Assembly (NCBI RefSeq): GCF_001553455.1
Contig: NZ_BBOX01000083.1
Location: 1-57,372 of the forward strand
DNA from: Streptomyces hygroscopicus subsp. hygroscopicus
GTDB lineage: Bacteria; Actinomycetota; Actinomycetes; Streptomycetales; Streptomycetaceae
DNA length: 57,372 nucleotides
Direction: 5' to 3'
Shown: positions 15,794 through 24,283 of the stretch, in pieces
Position numbering within the stretch: position 1 is the first letter of the stretch
Layout of the letters: every line of letters starts with the position of its first letter
Position numbers and translations under genes: made by a program
The notes under the pieces: generated by a model
Databases searched by the model: none
Told to the model about the DNA's origin: nothing
What the model saw: only the letters and a program-made list of their open reading frames with translations

Positions 15794-16384
15794 CTACGGC
15801 TGTTCGGAGCCCTGACCGGGACCGGGAAGCGGTTCGAGCTCGGTCACCGCGTACTCGATCCGGACGTCGTCGGCCACCCTCAGCGCGCCCAGGAACGCGC
15901 TGTACGGCTTGATCCCCCAGGCGGACTGGGTCACGGTCGCCCGGCCGCACACCATGCCGTCCCCGTCGCTGCCCCCGTCCACGGTCACCGGGTGGCTCCG
16001 ACCCTTGATGGTGAGGTCCCCCGTGATCTGGAAGGACCCGAGCGTTCCGGTGATGCTGGTGGAGCGGAAGGCAATGGTGGGGTGCTGTGCGGTGTGCAGC
16101 ACGCCCTCGCGCTCCAGCGTCCGCTTGATCTCCGCCTTGTCGGCGTCGGTGAGGGGCTTGACCCCTCCCGTCCCCTCCCGGACGGCCAGCGACCCCGTCT
16201 CGACCGACACGGTCACCGACGACTTCCCGGGGTCGCCCGCGACGACCACCGCGGTTCCGGACCATCGAGTGGCCTCGATCGTGAGGTCATGCCCGGCCTT
16301 CCGGCCGGGCCCGGCGCGGCTGGTCTTGATCAGCAGACGGCCGGTCGGCGGTCCGAACCTGTACGTTCCATCACTAAGTGCCAC
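15794..16384 (-). CDS. YceI-family lipid-binding protein, 196 aa
   Basis: YceI proteins form a lipocalin-like barrel that binds isoprenoid or other lipids. The family pattern is visible: N-terminal SDGTYRFGPPTGRLLIKTSR, an HDLTIEATRW strand, VSVETGSLAV, the TAQHPTIAFRSTSI block, and GDLTIKGRSHPVTV. There is no signal peptide, so the product is cytoplasmic, as for many actinobacterial members. GTG at 16382-16384 starts the domain directly; the ribosome site is weak. It is convergent with the E1-like gene. The ligand is unknown. Confidence 0.88.
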   Translation of the reverse strand: MALSDGTYRFGPPTGRLLIKTSRAGPGRKAGHDLTIEATRWSGTAVVVAGDPGKSSVTVSVETGSLAVREGTGGVKPLTDADKAEIKRTLEREGVLHTAQHPTIAFRSTSITGTLGSFQITGDLTIKGRSHPVTVDGGSDGDGMVCGRATVTQSAWGIKPYSAFLGALRVADDVRIEYAVTELEPLPGPGQGSEQP

Positions 16385-16474
16385 AAATTCACTGTACGTG
16401 CTGAGTGCGGTACGCCGCCTGTGGCGACCTCCAGCGCTTCCCTTGGTCCAGTCGTGACGTCCCGGGGCACGGGC

Positions 16475-17017
16475 TCACCGCTTCCGGTCGCTCACGGCCG
16501 CAGCGACCGTCACCGCGGTGCCGACGAGGAGCGGCAGGAGCATCGCCACGAGGAGCCATCCGGGCACGTTCGGGTCCGGCGTGGAACGCCAGAGCACGGC
16601 GCAGCCCGCGAGGAACGACATACCGATACAGGTGTCGAGCAGCAACACGGCGCGTGCGATCCGGCGTGCCGAGGCCCGGCTGGCGGGCCTGTTGAGCAGA
16701 GAGGACGCAGCCCGTGCGCCGGCGAACGGCGCGGCGTCGGCGTTCGACAGCTCATCGCGCGGTGTCAGCCACAGCGTCAGCTCCGCACAACCGGCCATCA
16801 GCACCGTCATTCCCGCATACACGAAGACGAGCACGAATGCGCTGCCGATCGACCTGTCCGTCCAGGCGTCCACTCCATCGACCCCGATGTGCTTCGGTAT
16901 CCGCCCCGGTAGGTGCGGGTAGCGGAGTGCGCCCCAAATGGGCAGCGCGACGAGCAGGACGGCGTTGGGGAGCAACCACAGCCGGACGGATGAAGAAAAG
17001 AGCGCCATACGGCTCAT
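16475..17017 (-). CDS. DUF1648-type integral membrane protein, 180 aa
   Basis: Four hydrophobic segments are evident (LWLLPNAVLLVALPIWGAL; FVLVFVYAGMTVLMAGCAEL; VLLLDTCIGMSFLAGCAVLW; LLVAMLLPLLVGTAVTVAAA). The loop after the first segment carries the DUF1648 signature, here LPGRIPKHIGVDGVDAW. Such proteins often sit beside GntR or sigma-factor regulators, but here the neighbours are YceI downstream and MerR upstream, each with its own spacing. The function is unknown. Confidence 0.78.
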   Translation of the reverse strand: MSRMALFSSSVRLWLLPNAVLLVALPIWGALRYPHLPGRIPKHIGVDGVDAWTDRSIGSAFVLVFVYAGMTVLMAGCAELTLWLTPRDELSNADAAPFAGARAASSLLNRPASRASARRIARAVLLLDTCIGMSFLAGCAVLWRSTPDPNVPGWLLVAMLLPLLVGTAVTVAAAVSDRKR

Positions 17018-17262
17018 CGTCCGGGCAGAGCCTCACGTTGGAAAGGGCTCACCGCACGGTGACCGCCACGGGCCTGGAGGAATCAGCCAGCCTCGGCCGG
17101 TGCTTCGGCTGCCGCCGGCAACGGGTCGGACCGGCGTACGTGCGGGATCGGCTCGTCGGCGGTGTCGTTCGTTCCAGCCGAGCTGGCGGGTGGGGACCTC
17201 GGCGTCGGAATCGCGGTCGTGCAGGGCGCGCACGGCCGCAGTGATGCGGTGACGCCGTCGGC

Positions 17263-17700
17263 TCACACGGGGGCGGGCCCCGGCGAGCGCGGCGTGGAGT
17301 CCTCAGTCACCGCCGGCGCATCCGCGGCAGGGGCCGTGTGCAACAGGGACTCGCGGTGGGCCCGGGCCAAGGCCACCATCCTGTCGAGGGTGTCCCGGGC
17401 GCGCAGAAGTTCGTCGATCTGCGCCGTTATCCGCTCGCGTTCGCGGGCCATCCGCTCCAGTGCGGCGTCGGAGTTGTGCTCGCTCGGGGAGTCGGCGCAC
17501 GGCATGATGTCGGCGATGGTGCGGCTGGAGATATTGGCCGCGTACAGGCCCTGGATGAAGTGGATGCGGTCCACGTCGTGCTCCGTGTACTGCCGCTGCC
17601 CGCCCGGCGTGCGGGTGCTGGTGAGCAGTCCCCGCTGCTCGTAGTAGCGCACCGACCGCACACTCACTCCGGCGCGTGCCGCGAGTTCGCCGATCCGCAT
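17263..17700 (-). CDS. MerR-family transcriptional regulator, 145 aa
   Basis: An N-terminal MerR winged helix (MRIGELAARAGVSVRSVRYY, then QRGLLTSTRTPGGQRQY) is followed by a dimerisation coiled coil (RERERITAQIDELLRARDTLDRM). The C-terminal effector region is short, with only one cysteine (MPCADS), arguing against a mercury- or copper-type sensor. ATG at 17700 is preceded by GGGAGGGC. The gene is divergent from the old-yellow-enzyme gene, whose promoter has the long spacer and central dyad that MerR activators need. It most likely activates that reductase in response to an electrophile or drug. Confidence 0.9.
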   Translation of the reverse strand: MRIGELAARAGVSVRSVRYYEQRGLLTSTRTPGGQRQYTEHDVDRIHFIQGLYAANISSRTIADIMPCADSPSEHNSDAALERMARERERITAQIDELLRARDTLDRMVALARAHRESLLHTAPAADAPAVTEDSTPRSPGPAPV

Positions 17701-17780
17701 GACTGGACTGCCCTCCCGTAGTGGTCCACAGCGCCGCGGGTCCTGTGGTGCGCCCCACACGTACCCGCGGCAAGATCCGC

Positions 17781-17812
17781 TTGCACCTGACGCCAGTGTC
17801 AGGTTCTAGCGT
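17781..17812 (+). promoter_or_regulatory. MerR-type promoter with dyad in an overlong spacer
   Basis: TTGCAC (17781-17786) and TAGCGT (17807-17812) are 20 bases apart. The dyad ACCTGAC (17785-17791) / GTCAGGT (17798-17804) sits between them. A 19-20-base spacer with a centred dyad is the hallmark of MerR-family activation. Confidence 0.75.
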
Positions 17813-17862
17813 ACCCGTGTGCTGCGGCAACCGGAGCACAGACCTACGTGAGGAGAACCGAC

Positions 17863-18936
17863 ATGCCCTCCCTGCTGAGCAGTTACCGCCTCGGCGAACT
17901 CACTCTGCCCAACCGGACCGTCATGGCCCCCATGAGCCGCGTCCGGGCCGCCGACGGCGGCCTGGCCACCCCCTCGATGGCGACCTACTACGCGCAGCGC
18001 GCCACGGCCGGCCTGATCATCTCGGAGGGTGTCCAGCCCAGCCTGGTCGGGCAGTCCAATCCGGGCACGCCCGGTCTGCACACCGACGAGCAGGAAGACT
18101 CCTGGCGGCAGGTGACCGACGCGGTGCATGTCAACGGCGGCCGGATCTTCGCCCAGATCATGCACGGCGGCCGGATCTCGCATCCGGAGACCACGGGTTT
18201 CCAGCCGGTCGGCCCGTCGGCCGTGCCCGGTGAGGGCATCGTCTTCACCCCGAGCGGTCCGCAGCCCCTGCCCACGCCCCGGGCCCTGGAGACCGACGAG
18301 GTGCCCCAGCACGCCCGCTCCTACGCGGACGCCGCGCGCCGCGCGGTCGACGCGGGGTTCGACGGGGTCGAGCTGCACGGCGCCAACGGCTACCTGATCT
18401 CCCAGTTCCTGTCGTCCAACGCCAATCTGCGCGACGACCGCTACGGCGGTTCGGTCACCAACCGGATCCGGTTCGCGGTCGAGGCCGCCGCCGCCACCGT
18501 CGACGCCGTGGGCGCCGCCCGTACGGGCATCCGGCTGTCGCCCGGCGGAGGCTTCTGGGGCGTGGTCGAGGACGACGCCGCCGAGCTGAACATCGCCCTG
18601 CTGCAGGAGCTGGCCCGGCTCGACCTGGCCTATGTGCACCTGGAGGCCACCGCGGAGGACGAGGTGCTCCTGCAGTTGCGCAAGACCTGGCCGGGAGCCT
18701 TGATCGTCAACCCCACCGTGCCCGACGGCCCCCGGCAGACCGGACTGGCCGAGGCCGACCACTGGCTGGGCCACGGCGCCGACCTGATCAGCTTCGGCCG
18801 CGGCTTCCTCGCCAACCCCGACCTGGTCGAACGCCTGCGCACGGGTCTGCCCCTGGCACCCGCCGACCGGGCCACCTTCTACCAGGGCGGCGACGCCGGC
18901 TATCTCACCTACCCGACCTATCGGCACGGGGCCTGA
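17863..18936 (+). CDS. Old yellow enzyme-family ene-reductase (NemA/XenB-like), 357 aa
   Basis: Predicted FMN- and NAD(P)H-dependent flavoprotein that reduces activated C=C bonds or nitro compounds. The TIM barrel begins with NRTVMAPMSRVRA; the substrate and flavin residues appear in HGGRISH, GVELHGANGYLISQFLSSNA and RDDRYGGSVTNR; the phosphate loop is DLISFGRGFLANPDLVERL. The length matches the family. The ATG at 17863 has AGGAG eight bases upstream. It is divergent from and probably activated by the MerR gene, a known arrangement for electrophile detoxification. Confidence 0.93.
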   Translation: MPSLLSSYRLGELTLPNRTVMAPMSRVRAADGGLATPSMATYYAQRATAGLIISEGVQPSLVGQSNPGTPGLHTDEQEDSWRQVTDAVHVNGGRIFAQIMHGGRISHPETTGFQPVGPSAVPGEGIVFTPSGPQPLPTPRALETDEVPQHARSYADAARRAVDAGFDGVELHGANGYLISQFLSSNANLRDDRYGGSVTNRIRFAVEAAAATVDAVGAARTGIRLSPGGGFWGVVEDDAAELNIALLQELARLDLAYVHLEATAEDEVLLQLRKTWPGALIVNPTVPDGPRQTGLAEADHWLGHGADLISFGRGFLANPDLVERLRTGLPLAPADRATFYQGGDAGYLTYPTYRHGA

Positions 18937-18966
18937 CCCGGCCGCTTGCGCGCACGCCGGCAAAGA

Positions 18967-18996
18967 CGGCCCCACGCCGGCTCCTGGACGGGGCCG
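18967..18996. terminator. Hairpin between convergent reductase and IclR genes
   Basis: CGGCCCC (18967-18973) pairs with GGGGCCG (18990-18996) across a 16-base loop in the convergent gap. It could terminate in both directions; there is no T tract. Confidence 0.4.
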
Positions 18997-19114
18997 CCGC
19001 GTACCGCCCGCGGGCGCGGCGGCCGTTCACATCGCCGGGGCGACCGGTTCCCTTGTCACGCCGGGGCTGACCACCCGGCCCCGGCGCGCAGGGAACTGAC
19101 GCGGCAGGGCCGGC

Positions 19115-19864
19115 TCAGTTGGCCCAGCGGGCGATACCCAGCGCCGCCGTGCGCACGGCCGGGGCGAGCCGGTCGAGGGCGGCCCGGGAGTGCGCCACGA
19201 TGCCGAGTGCGGCCAGGACCCGGCCGTCCAGGCCGAGCACCGGGGCGGCGACGGACACGGCTCCCAAGGTCATCTCCTCGTAGGCGTAGGCGACGCGGGA
19301 CGCGCGGACCTCCGCCAGTGCGGCCGCGAGCCGGCCGGGCTGGGTGATCGTGTGCGGGGTCATCCGGGCCAGGCCCGCTTCCGTGACGGAGCTGAACAGC
19401 TCCTCGCCGGAAAAGGCCAGGATGGCCTTCCCGACCCCGGTCGCGTGCAGGGGGAGGCGGCCACCGATGTGGGTCAGGGTCGGAACGGCCTTGGTGCTGG
19501 AGATCTTCTCGATGCACAGAGCCTGGGTGCCCTCAAGGACCGTCAGCTGGATGTTCTCCTGTGTGGCCTGGAACAGATCGTGCATATAGGGCAGGGCCGC
19601 TGCTCTCAGCCCCCGCTGCTGTGGGGCCAGTGCGCCGATCGTCCAGAGGCGCATCCCGATGTGGTAGCGGCCGTCGTCAAGCCGCTCCAGGCCGCCCCAG
19701 GCGCGGAGCTCGTTGATCAGACGGCGCGCGGTGGAGACCGGCAGGCCGCTTCGGGTCGCCACTTCGGTGAGGGTCAACGCGGGGTGGGCCACGTCGAAGG
19801 TGTCCAGGACGGCGAGCAGCCGGCGGGAAACGGTCTGACCGGGGGTGTTGGTTCTGCCTGCCAC
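19115..19864 (-). CDS. IclR-family transcriptional regulator, 249 aa
   Basis: Predicted effector-binding regulator of the divergent aromatic-catabolic operon. The N-terminal winged helix includes LTLTEVATRSGLPVSTARRL and LERLDDGRYHIG; the C-terminal IclR effector domain includes YMHDLFQATQENIQLTVLEG, PLHATGVGKAILAF and VAAPVLGLDGRVLAALGI. The length is typical. GTG at 19862-19864 begins the natural N terminus. A 7-bp dyad lies 19 bases upstream in the shared promoter region. The effector is probably an aromatic acid or hydroxyquinol-pathway intermediate. Confidence 0.93.
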   Translation of the reverse strand: MAGRTNTPGQTVSRRLLAVLDTFDVAHPALTLTEVATRSGLPVSTARRLINELRAWGGLERLDDGRYHIGMRLWTIGALAPQQRGLRAAALPYMHDLFQATQENIQLTVLEGTQALCIEKISSTKAVPTLTHIGGRLPLHATGVGKAILAFSGEELFSSVTEAGLARMTPHTITQPGRLAAALAEVRASRVAYAYEEMTLGAVSVAAPVLGLDGRVLAALGIVAHSRAALDRLAPAVRTAALGIARWAN

Positions 19865-19882
19865 ACCGGCAACCTAAAGCTG

Positions 19883-19901
19883 ATTGCCACTGGATGGCAA
19901 T
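19883..19901. promoter_or_regulatory. Candidate IclR operator
   Basis: ATTGCCA (19883-19889) and TGGCAAT (19895-19901) form a perfect 7-bp dyad with a five-base spacer, between the IclR gene and the operon it faces. IclR-type sites are dyads of this size. Confidence 0.6.
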
Positions 19902-19981
19902 GAATGGTGGCGTGGGCGACGGATGGTCTGCATGATCGCTGCATCACGGAGAGATCGGCACAGAACAAGGAGGTTCTGCAC

Positions 19982-20041
19982 ATGTCGGCGAGCGACAACG
20001 GGGCCCGCGTCCGCATTACCACTGGGTGGGAGAACCAATGA
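19982..20041 (+). CDS. 19-residue leader ORF overlapping the MFS start
   Basis: A 20-codon frame starts at ATG 19982, eight bases after a consensus AAGGAGG (19967-19973), and encodes MSASDNGARVRITTGWENQ. Its TGA (20039-20041) overlaps the ATG of the MFS gene (20038). The strongest ribosome site before the operon therefore serves this peptide, not the transporter. It may couple or attenuate translation of the operon, or be a functional small protein. Confidence 0.55.
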   Translation: MSASDNGARVRITTGWENQ

Positions 20042-21306
20042 CCGGGTTCTGGACACGCCAGGGCATCGTCCCGAATCTCCGCTGGGGATTCGTGGCACTC
20101 ACCTTGTTCATGATCGGTGACGGGATCGAATCCGGCTTCCTGTCTCCCTACCTGGCCGAGCACGGCTTCGGCTCGGGCCAGACGTCCCTGCTGTGGAGCG
20201 TCTACGGGTTCGTCGTCGCCGTCGCGGCCTGGCTCTCCGGCGCCCTTGCCGAAGCCTTCGGCCCTCGGCGGGTGATGCTCGCCGGATTCGGCATCTGGGT
20301 GGTTCTGGAAATCGCGTTCCTGGCCGCGCTCGCCCAGGAGAACTTCACCTTCATGGTCATCAGCTTCGGCATACGCGGCCTGGGGTACCCCCTGTTCTCG
20401 TACGGGTTCCTCGTCTGGCTGGCCATGGACACGCCGGAGCAGGTGATGGGCAAGGCGGTCGGGTGGTACTGGTTCTTCTTCGTGCTCGGCCTGGGAGTGG
20501 TCAGCTCCTACTACGCGGGCGCCGCCATCCCGCTCATCGGGGAGTTCGCCACCCTCGCCTCGTCGCTGATCTTCATCGGACTCGGCGGGATCATGCTGGC
20601 CTTCCTGGTCAAGGCCCGCCGGTCGGATCCGGGCGGCCTCCGGACCAGCCTGCGCTCGGTTCTCGGCGCGGTCACCATCGTCGTCGAACGGCCGAAGGTG
20701 GGCATCGGCGGGATCGTGCGCGTGATCAATACGCTGGGCTTCTACGCGTTCGTCGTCTTCCTGAGCACCTTCATGGTCCGCGATGTCGGGCTGTCCACCT
20801 CCGAATGGCAGACCGTGTGGGGGACGCTGACGCTGACCAACATCATCGCCAACGTGGTGTTCGGGTACGTCGCCGACAAGATCGGCCGCATCCGCACGGT
20901 GGCCTGGTTCGGCGGAGTTCTCTGCGCGGTCAGCGTTCCCGCCTTCTGCTATGTGCCGAAACTGCTCGGCCCGGGCTCGGACTTCTGGGCCGTCCTCGTG
21001 GTGGGCATCGTGTACGGCGCCGGGCTCGCCGGCTACGTCCCGCTGTCCGCGATCATGCCCACGCTGGCTCCGCACCGCATCGGCGGCGCCATCGCCATCC
21101 TCAACCTCGGTGCGGGCGTGAGCCAGTTCCTGGGCCCTGTGGTGGCCGGACTGGTGACACCGATCGGAGTCGCCGGAACGCTGTGGGTCATTGCCGGCCT
21201 CCACCTCGCCGGCACCGCACTCACCTGGTGTCTGCGCGACCGCCCCTCGACCCCGGAGGAGAAGCCCGCCATGGACCGCGAACTGGCCGAGAGGACCGCG
21301 CTGTGA
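20038..21306 (+). CDS. MFS transporter (polyol-permease-like), first gene of the hydroxyquinol operon, 422 aa
   Basis: Twelve hydrophobic segments; motif A appears between helices 2 and 3 as GALAEAFGPRRVMLAG and again in the second half as GYVADKIGRIRT. The sequence resembles the RbtT/polyol permease branch of the MFS, but context indicates uptake of an aromatic or glycosylated aromatic substrate. Its ATG overlaps the stop of a 19-codon leader ORF. Its stop overlaps the next gene (GTGA), starting a run of mostly overlapping or closely spaced genes to 26219. Expression is probably controlled by the divergent IclR protein. Confidence 0.9.
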   Translation: MTGFWTRQGIVPNLRWGFVALTLFMIGDGIESGFLSPYLAEHGFGSGQTSLLWSVYGFVVAVAAWLSGALAEAFGPRRVMLAGFGIWVVLEIAFLAALAQENFTFMVISFGIRGLGYPLFSYGFLVWLAMDTPEQVMGKAVGWYWFFFVLGLGVVSSYYAGAAIPLIGEFATLASSLIFIGLGGIMLAFLVKARRSDPGGLRTSLRSVLGAVTIVVERPKVGIGGIVRVINTLGFYAFVVFLSTFMVRDVGLSTSEWQTVWGTLTLTNIIANVVFGYVADKIGRIRTVAWFGGVLCAVSVPAFCYVPKLLGPGSDFWAVLVVGIVYGAGLAGYVPLSAIMPTLAPHRIGGAIAILNLGAGVSQFLGPVVAGLVTPIGVAGTLWVIAGLHLAGTALTWCLRDRPSTPEEKPAMDRELAERTAL

Positions 21307-22049
21307 CCACCCTTCCCACCATCGTTCTCGTCCACGGGATGTGGCACGGCTCCTGGGCCTGGGAACGGGTCGCCACCCTGCTCGAAGCGGCCGGCCATCC
21401 CTGTGTCCAGGTCACGTTGCCGGGCAAGGACCGTTCCCCGGGCGATCCGACGTTCCGCGGACACTGCGACCATCTCTCCCGCGTCCTCGCCGGTGTGCGC
21501 GGTGATGTCGTCCTCGTCGGGCATTCCTATTCCGGAGCACTGCTGACCGAGGTCGGTGACGCCGGCAATGTGCGGGCCATGGTTTTCGTGAGCGCGTTCT
21601 GTCTGGAACCCGGGGAGTCGGTCGCGTCCGTCAACGACGCCGAGGCGGGCTCTCAGGCGGGCAAGGACGACATTCGCCAGGTCGGCGACTACCTGGTCAT
21701 CGATCCGGACATCGCGCGGAACGCCTTCTACCACGACTGCACGCCGGCCGACGCGGCCAGGGCCGCCGAGCGCCTCACGCCCGAACACGCCGGCACCCGG
21801 GTGGCGGTCGTCTCGAACGCGGCCTGGCGCACCGTCCCCTCGCACTTCGTCGTGTGCACCCTGGACCGGGCCTGCACACCGGAGGTCCAGCGGATGATGG
21901 CGAGCCGGGTGGAATCGTCCAGTGAGCTCGTCTCGAGCCACTCTCCGATGGTGTCGATGCCGCGGGCCCTGGCGCGCACGATCATCGACGTCGCGTCGCG
22001 GCACCGGGGCACGGCACAGCGCGGCCACGAGCCGGAGCACACCTCGTGA
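21303..22049 (+). CDS. Alpha/beta hydrolase (plant esterase / SABP2-like), 248 aa
   Basis: Esterase-like fold with an N-terminal VLVHGMWHGSWAWERV, nucleophile elbow GHSYSG, and lid region beginning with FVSAFCLEPGESVAS. This subgroup resembles methylsalicylate esterases and hydroxynitrile lyases. The catalytic Asp and His lie in the C-terminal third (HFVVCTLDRAC and SSHSPM). GTG overlaps the MFS stop and its own stop overlaps the SDR start. In this operon it may release an aromatic acid or alcohol from an ester. Confidence 0.87.
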   Translation: MTTLPTIVLVHGMWHGSWAWERVATLLEAAGHPCVQVTLPGKDRSPGDPTFRGHCDHLSRVLAGVRGDVVLVGHSYSGALLTEVGDAGNVRAMVFVSAFCLEPGESVASVNDAEAGSQAGKDDIRQVGDYLVIDPDIARNAFYHDCTPADAARAAERLTPEHAGTRVAVVSNAAWRTVPSHFVVCTLDRACTPEVQRMMASRVESSSELVSSHSPMVSMPRALARTIIDVASRHRGTAQRGHEPEHTS

Positions 22050-22798
22050 CCGCGCCCGTCGCGATCGTGACCGGCGGCGCCGGCGGGATGGGCACGGCCA
22101 TCGCCACCGTCCTGCTGGACGACGGCTTCCGGGTCGCGCTGCTCGACCGCCGCGGAGCGCGGGAAGCCGCCGGCCGGCTGGCCGGCACCGGCGAGGTGCT
22201 CGGCGTCGAGGCCGACGTCTGCGACGAGGAGTCGGTCCGGGCCGCCATCGAACACGTGGACACGGTGTGGGGCCGCGTCGACGCCCTGGTCAACAACGCC
22301 GGTATCGAGCCGCCGCATGCGGTGCGGAGCATGGACCTGGACACCTGGCGGGCAACGCTGGACGTCAACCTGACCGGACCGGCACTGATGATCAAACATT
22401 GTGTGCCCCGGTGGCGGCGCCAGGGCGGCGGGCGGGTGGTCTCCATCGGCTCACGGGTGTGGCTCGGTGGCGGTTGGACACCCGCGTACGCCGCCTCGAA
22501 GGCGGGGATCGTCGGCCTGACCCGCACGGCGTGCCGCGAGCTCGGCCCGCTCGGGGTCACCGTCAACGTCGTCGCGCCGAGCTTCGTGGACACCGCGTTC
22601 AACACCCAGAAGGCCGACGCCGGGGCTCTCGACGCCTACCGCGACCGGTTCGCCCGGGCGTCGCCGCTGGGCAGGCTCGTGGAGCCGGCCGACGTCGCAC
22701 ATGCCGTGGCGTTCCTGGTGTCCGAGCGAGCCCGGAACATCACCGGTGAAGTGATACACGTGGCCGCCGGGACACAGCTGGCGCCGGCGGTCCAATGA
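22046..22798 (+). CDS. Short-chain dehydrogenase/reductase, 250 aa
   Basis: Classical SDR with cofactor loop TGGAGGMG, NNAG motif, catalytic Ser in VSIGSRV and YAASKAG (Tyr, Lys), and the C-terminal ARNITGEVIHVAAGT. An acidic residue after strand 2 (LLDRR) favours NAD(H). GTG at 22046 overlaps the hydrolase stop. It probably oxidises or reduces a hydroxyl of the operon's substrate; the step is unknown. Confidence 0.92.
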   Translation: MTAPVAIVTGGAGGMGTAIATVLLDDGFRVALLDRRGAREAAGRLAGTGEVLGVEADVCDEESVRAAIEHVDTVWGRVDALVNNAGIEPPHAVRSMDLDTWRATLDVNLTGPALMIKHCVPRWRRQGGGRVVSIGSRVWLGGGWTPAYAASKAGIVGLTRTACRELGPLGVTVNVVAPSFVDTAFNTQKADAGALDAYRDRFARASPLGRLVEPADVAHAVAFLVSERARNITGEVIHVAAGTQLAPAVQ

Positions 22799-22818
22799 AC
22801 ACCAAGGAGGTCCTGAGC

Positions 22819-23442
22819 GTGTCGACAAGCCTCGAAGACAGGCTGGCACTACGCGAGTTGGTCGAGAACTGGGCCGTGTGGCGCGACGCCGCGGACTGGG
22901 AGCGTTTCGCCACGGTGTGGCACCCGACCGAGGGATGGATGAGTGCCACCTGGTTCCAGGGACCGGCGGCCGAGTTCATCGACGTCAGCCGGGCGGGCTT
23001 CGACAGCGGCGTGAGCATCCTGCACTTCCTGGGCGGACACAGCGCCGAGATCAACGGCGACCGGGCCATCGCCCAGACCAAGATGACGATCAACCAGCGC
23101 GCGAGCATCGACGGGGTCGAGGTCGACGTGGTCTGCACCGGCCGCTTCTACGACTTCTGCGGCCGGTACGACGGCCAGTGGAAGGTCGTCCGCCGCCAGC
23201 CGATCTACGAGAAGGACCGGCTCGATCCGGTCGACCCGTCCGCGCGGCTGGAACTCGATCCCGAACTGCTCGACCGGTTTCCCACCGGCTACCGCCACCT
23301 GGGCTATCTGCAGACCAAGGCCGGGTTCACGGTCAAGACCGGATTGCCCGGTCTGACCGGGGAGGCGGTGCGGCGGCTGTACGACGAGGGCGCGAAGTGG
23401 CTGGCGGGATCAGCCACCCCGGGCAACCCCAGCGAAGAGTGA
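22819..23442 (+). CDS. SnoaL/NTF2-fold protein, 207 aa
   Basis: The N-terminal half has the SnoaL-like signature LEDRLALRELVENWAVWRDAADWERFATVWHPTEGW split over helices and strands, and the barrel strand FYDFCGRYDGQWKVVRRQ. Members include dehydratases, isomerases and cofactor-free oxygenases. GTG at 22819 is eight bases after AAGGAGG and is preferred over the ATG at 22795. An extended C-terminal tail (residues 140-207) is not typical of minimal SnoaL proteins. In this operon it might supply a ring-modifying step upstream of hydroxyquinol. Confidence 0.8.
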   Translation: MSTSLEDRLALRELVENWAVWRDAADWERFATVWHPTEGWMSATWFQGPAAEFIDVSRAGFDSGVSILHFLGGHSAEINGDRAIAQTKMTINQRASIDGVEVDVVCTGRFYDFCGRYDGQWKVVRRQPIYEKDRLDPVDPSARLELDPELLDRFPTGYRHLGYLQTKAGFTVKTGLPGLTGEAVRRLYDEGAKWLAGSATPGNPSEE

Positions 23443-23452
23443 GAGCATCGAG

Positions 23453-24283
23453 ATGACCGCGGAATTCCTGAACTGCAGCGCCAACACCCTGCGTCACGCC
23501 GACCTGCCCACCCGGGTGGCCGCGGCGGCCGGTGCCGGGTTCGCCGGCATCGGCCTGCGGGTGAGCGACTACTCCCGCGCGGACATGTCCGACGGGCAGA
23601 TCCGCGATCTGCTCGACCGGCACGGCGTGCGGGTCCTGGAGATGGAGCACAACTGGGACTGGGTCAAGGGCGAGGACGCCGCGGAGGAAGCCATGTTCTC
23701 CTTCGCCGACCGGATCGGGATCCGCCACCTCAACGTCCCGATGTTCGCCGAGCACCCGTTGCCGGACCTCGTGGAACCGTTCGGGGCGTTGTGCGACCGC
23801 GCCGCCGAGCACGGCGTTCTGGTCGGGTTCGAGTTCCTCCCCTACAGCCATGTCCGCACCCTGGGCGAGGCGTGGCAGGTGGTCGCGGCGGCCGACCGGC
23901 CGAACGGCGGGATCACCCTCGACCTGTGGCACTGGTTCCGTTCCGGCGCCCGGCCCGAGGATCTCGCCGGCATTCCCCCCTCCGCGATCACCACCCTGCA
24001 GCTGTGCGACGTACTCCCCCAGCCCGGCCCCGATCCGACCGACGAGGCCCGGCACCGGCGGCTGCTTCCCGGCCAGGGAGCCGGGGACACGCTCGGCGTG
24101 CTCCGCGCGCTGCGGGACCACGGTGTCAGCGCGCCGGTCTCGGTGGAGGTCTTCTCCGACGACCTCGACGCCCGGCCCGCCGCGGAAGCGGCCCGGCTCG
24201 CCTTCGACGCGGGCGCCCTCGCCCTCGGCCGGGCCGGGGTCACCGCACCGCCCTGGACCACCACGCGCGGGGAGGACCGATGA
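23453..24283 (+). CDS. Sugar phosphate isomerase/epimerase-like TIM-barrel protein, 276 aa
   Basis: Xylose-isomerase-like TIM barrel: metal-ligand acids in VLEMEHNWDW, VGFEFLPYS, ITLDLWHWFRSG and VSVEVFSDD are spaced as in the AP_endonuc_2/IolE/IolI family. Family members include myo-inosose dehydratase, 3-dehydroshikimate dehydratase and isomerases. In an aromatic operon a dehydratase or ring-forming step is plausible. It starts 10 bases after the SnoaL gene and its stop overlaps the dioxygenase start (ATGA). Confidence 0.87.
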   Translation: MTAEFLNCSANTLRHADLPTRVAAAAGAGFAGIGLRVSDYSRADMSDGQIRDLLDRHGVRVLEMEHNWDWVKGEDAAEEAMFSFADRIGIRHLNVPMFAEHPLPDLVEPFGALCDRAAEHGVLVGFEFLPYSHVRTLGEAWQVVAAADRPNGGITLDLWHWFRSGARPEDLAGIPPSAITTLQLCDVLPQPGPDPTDEARHRRLLPGQGAGDTLGVLRALRDHGVSAPVSVEVFSDDLDARPAAEAARLAFDAGALALGRAGVTAPPWTTTRGEDR

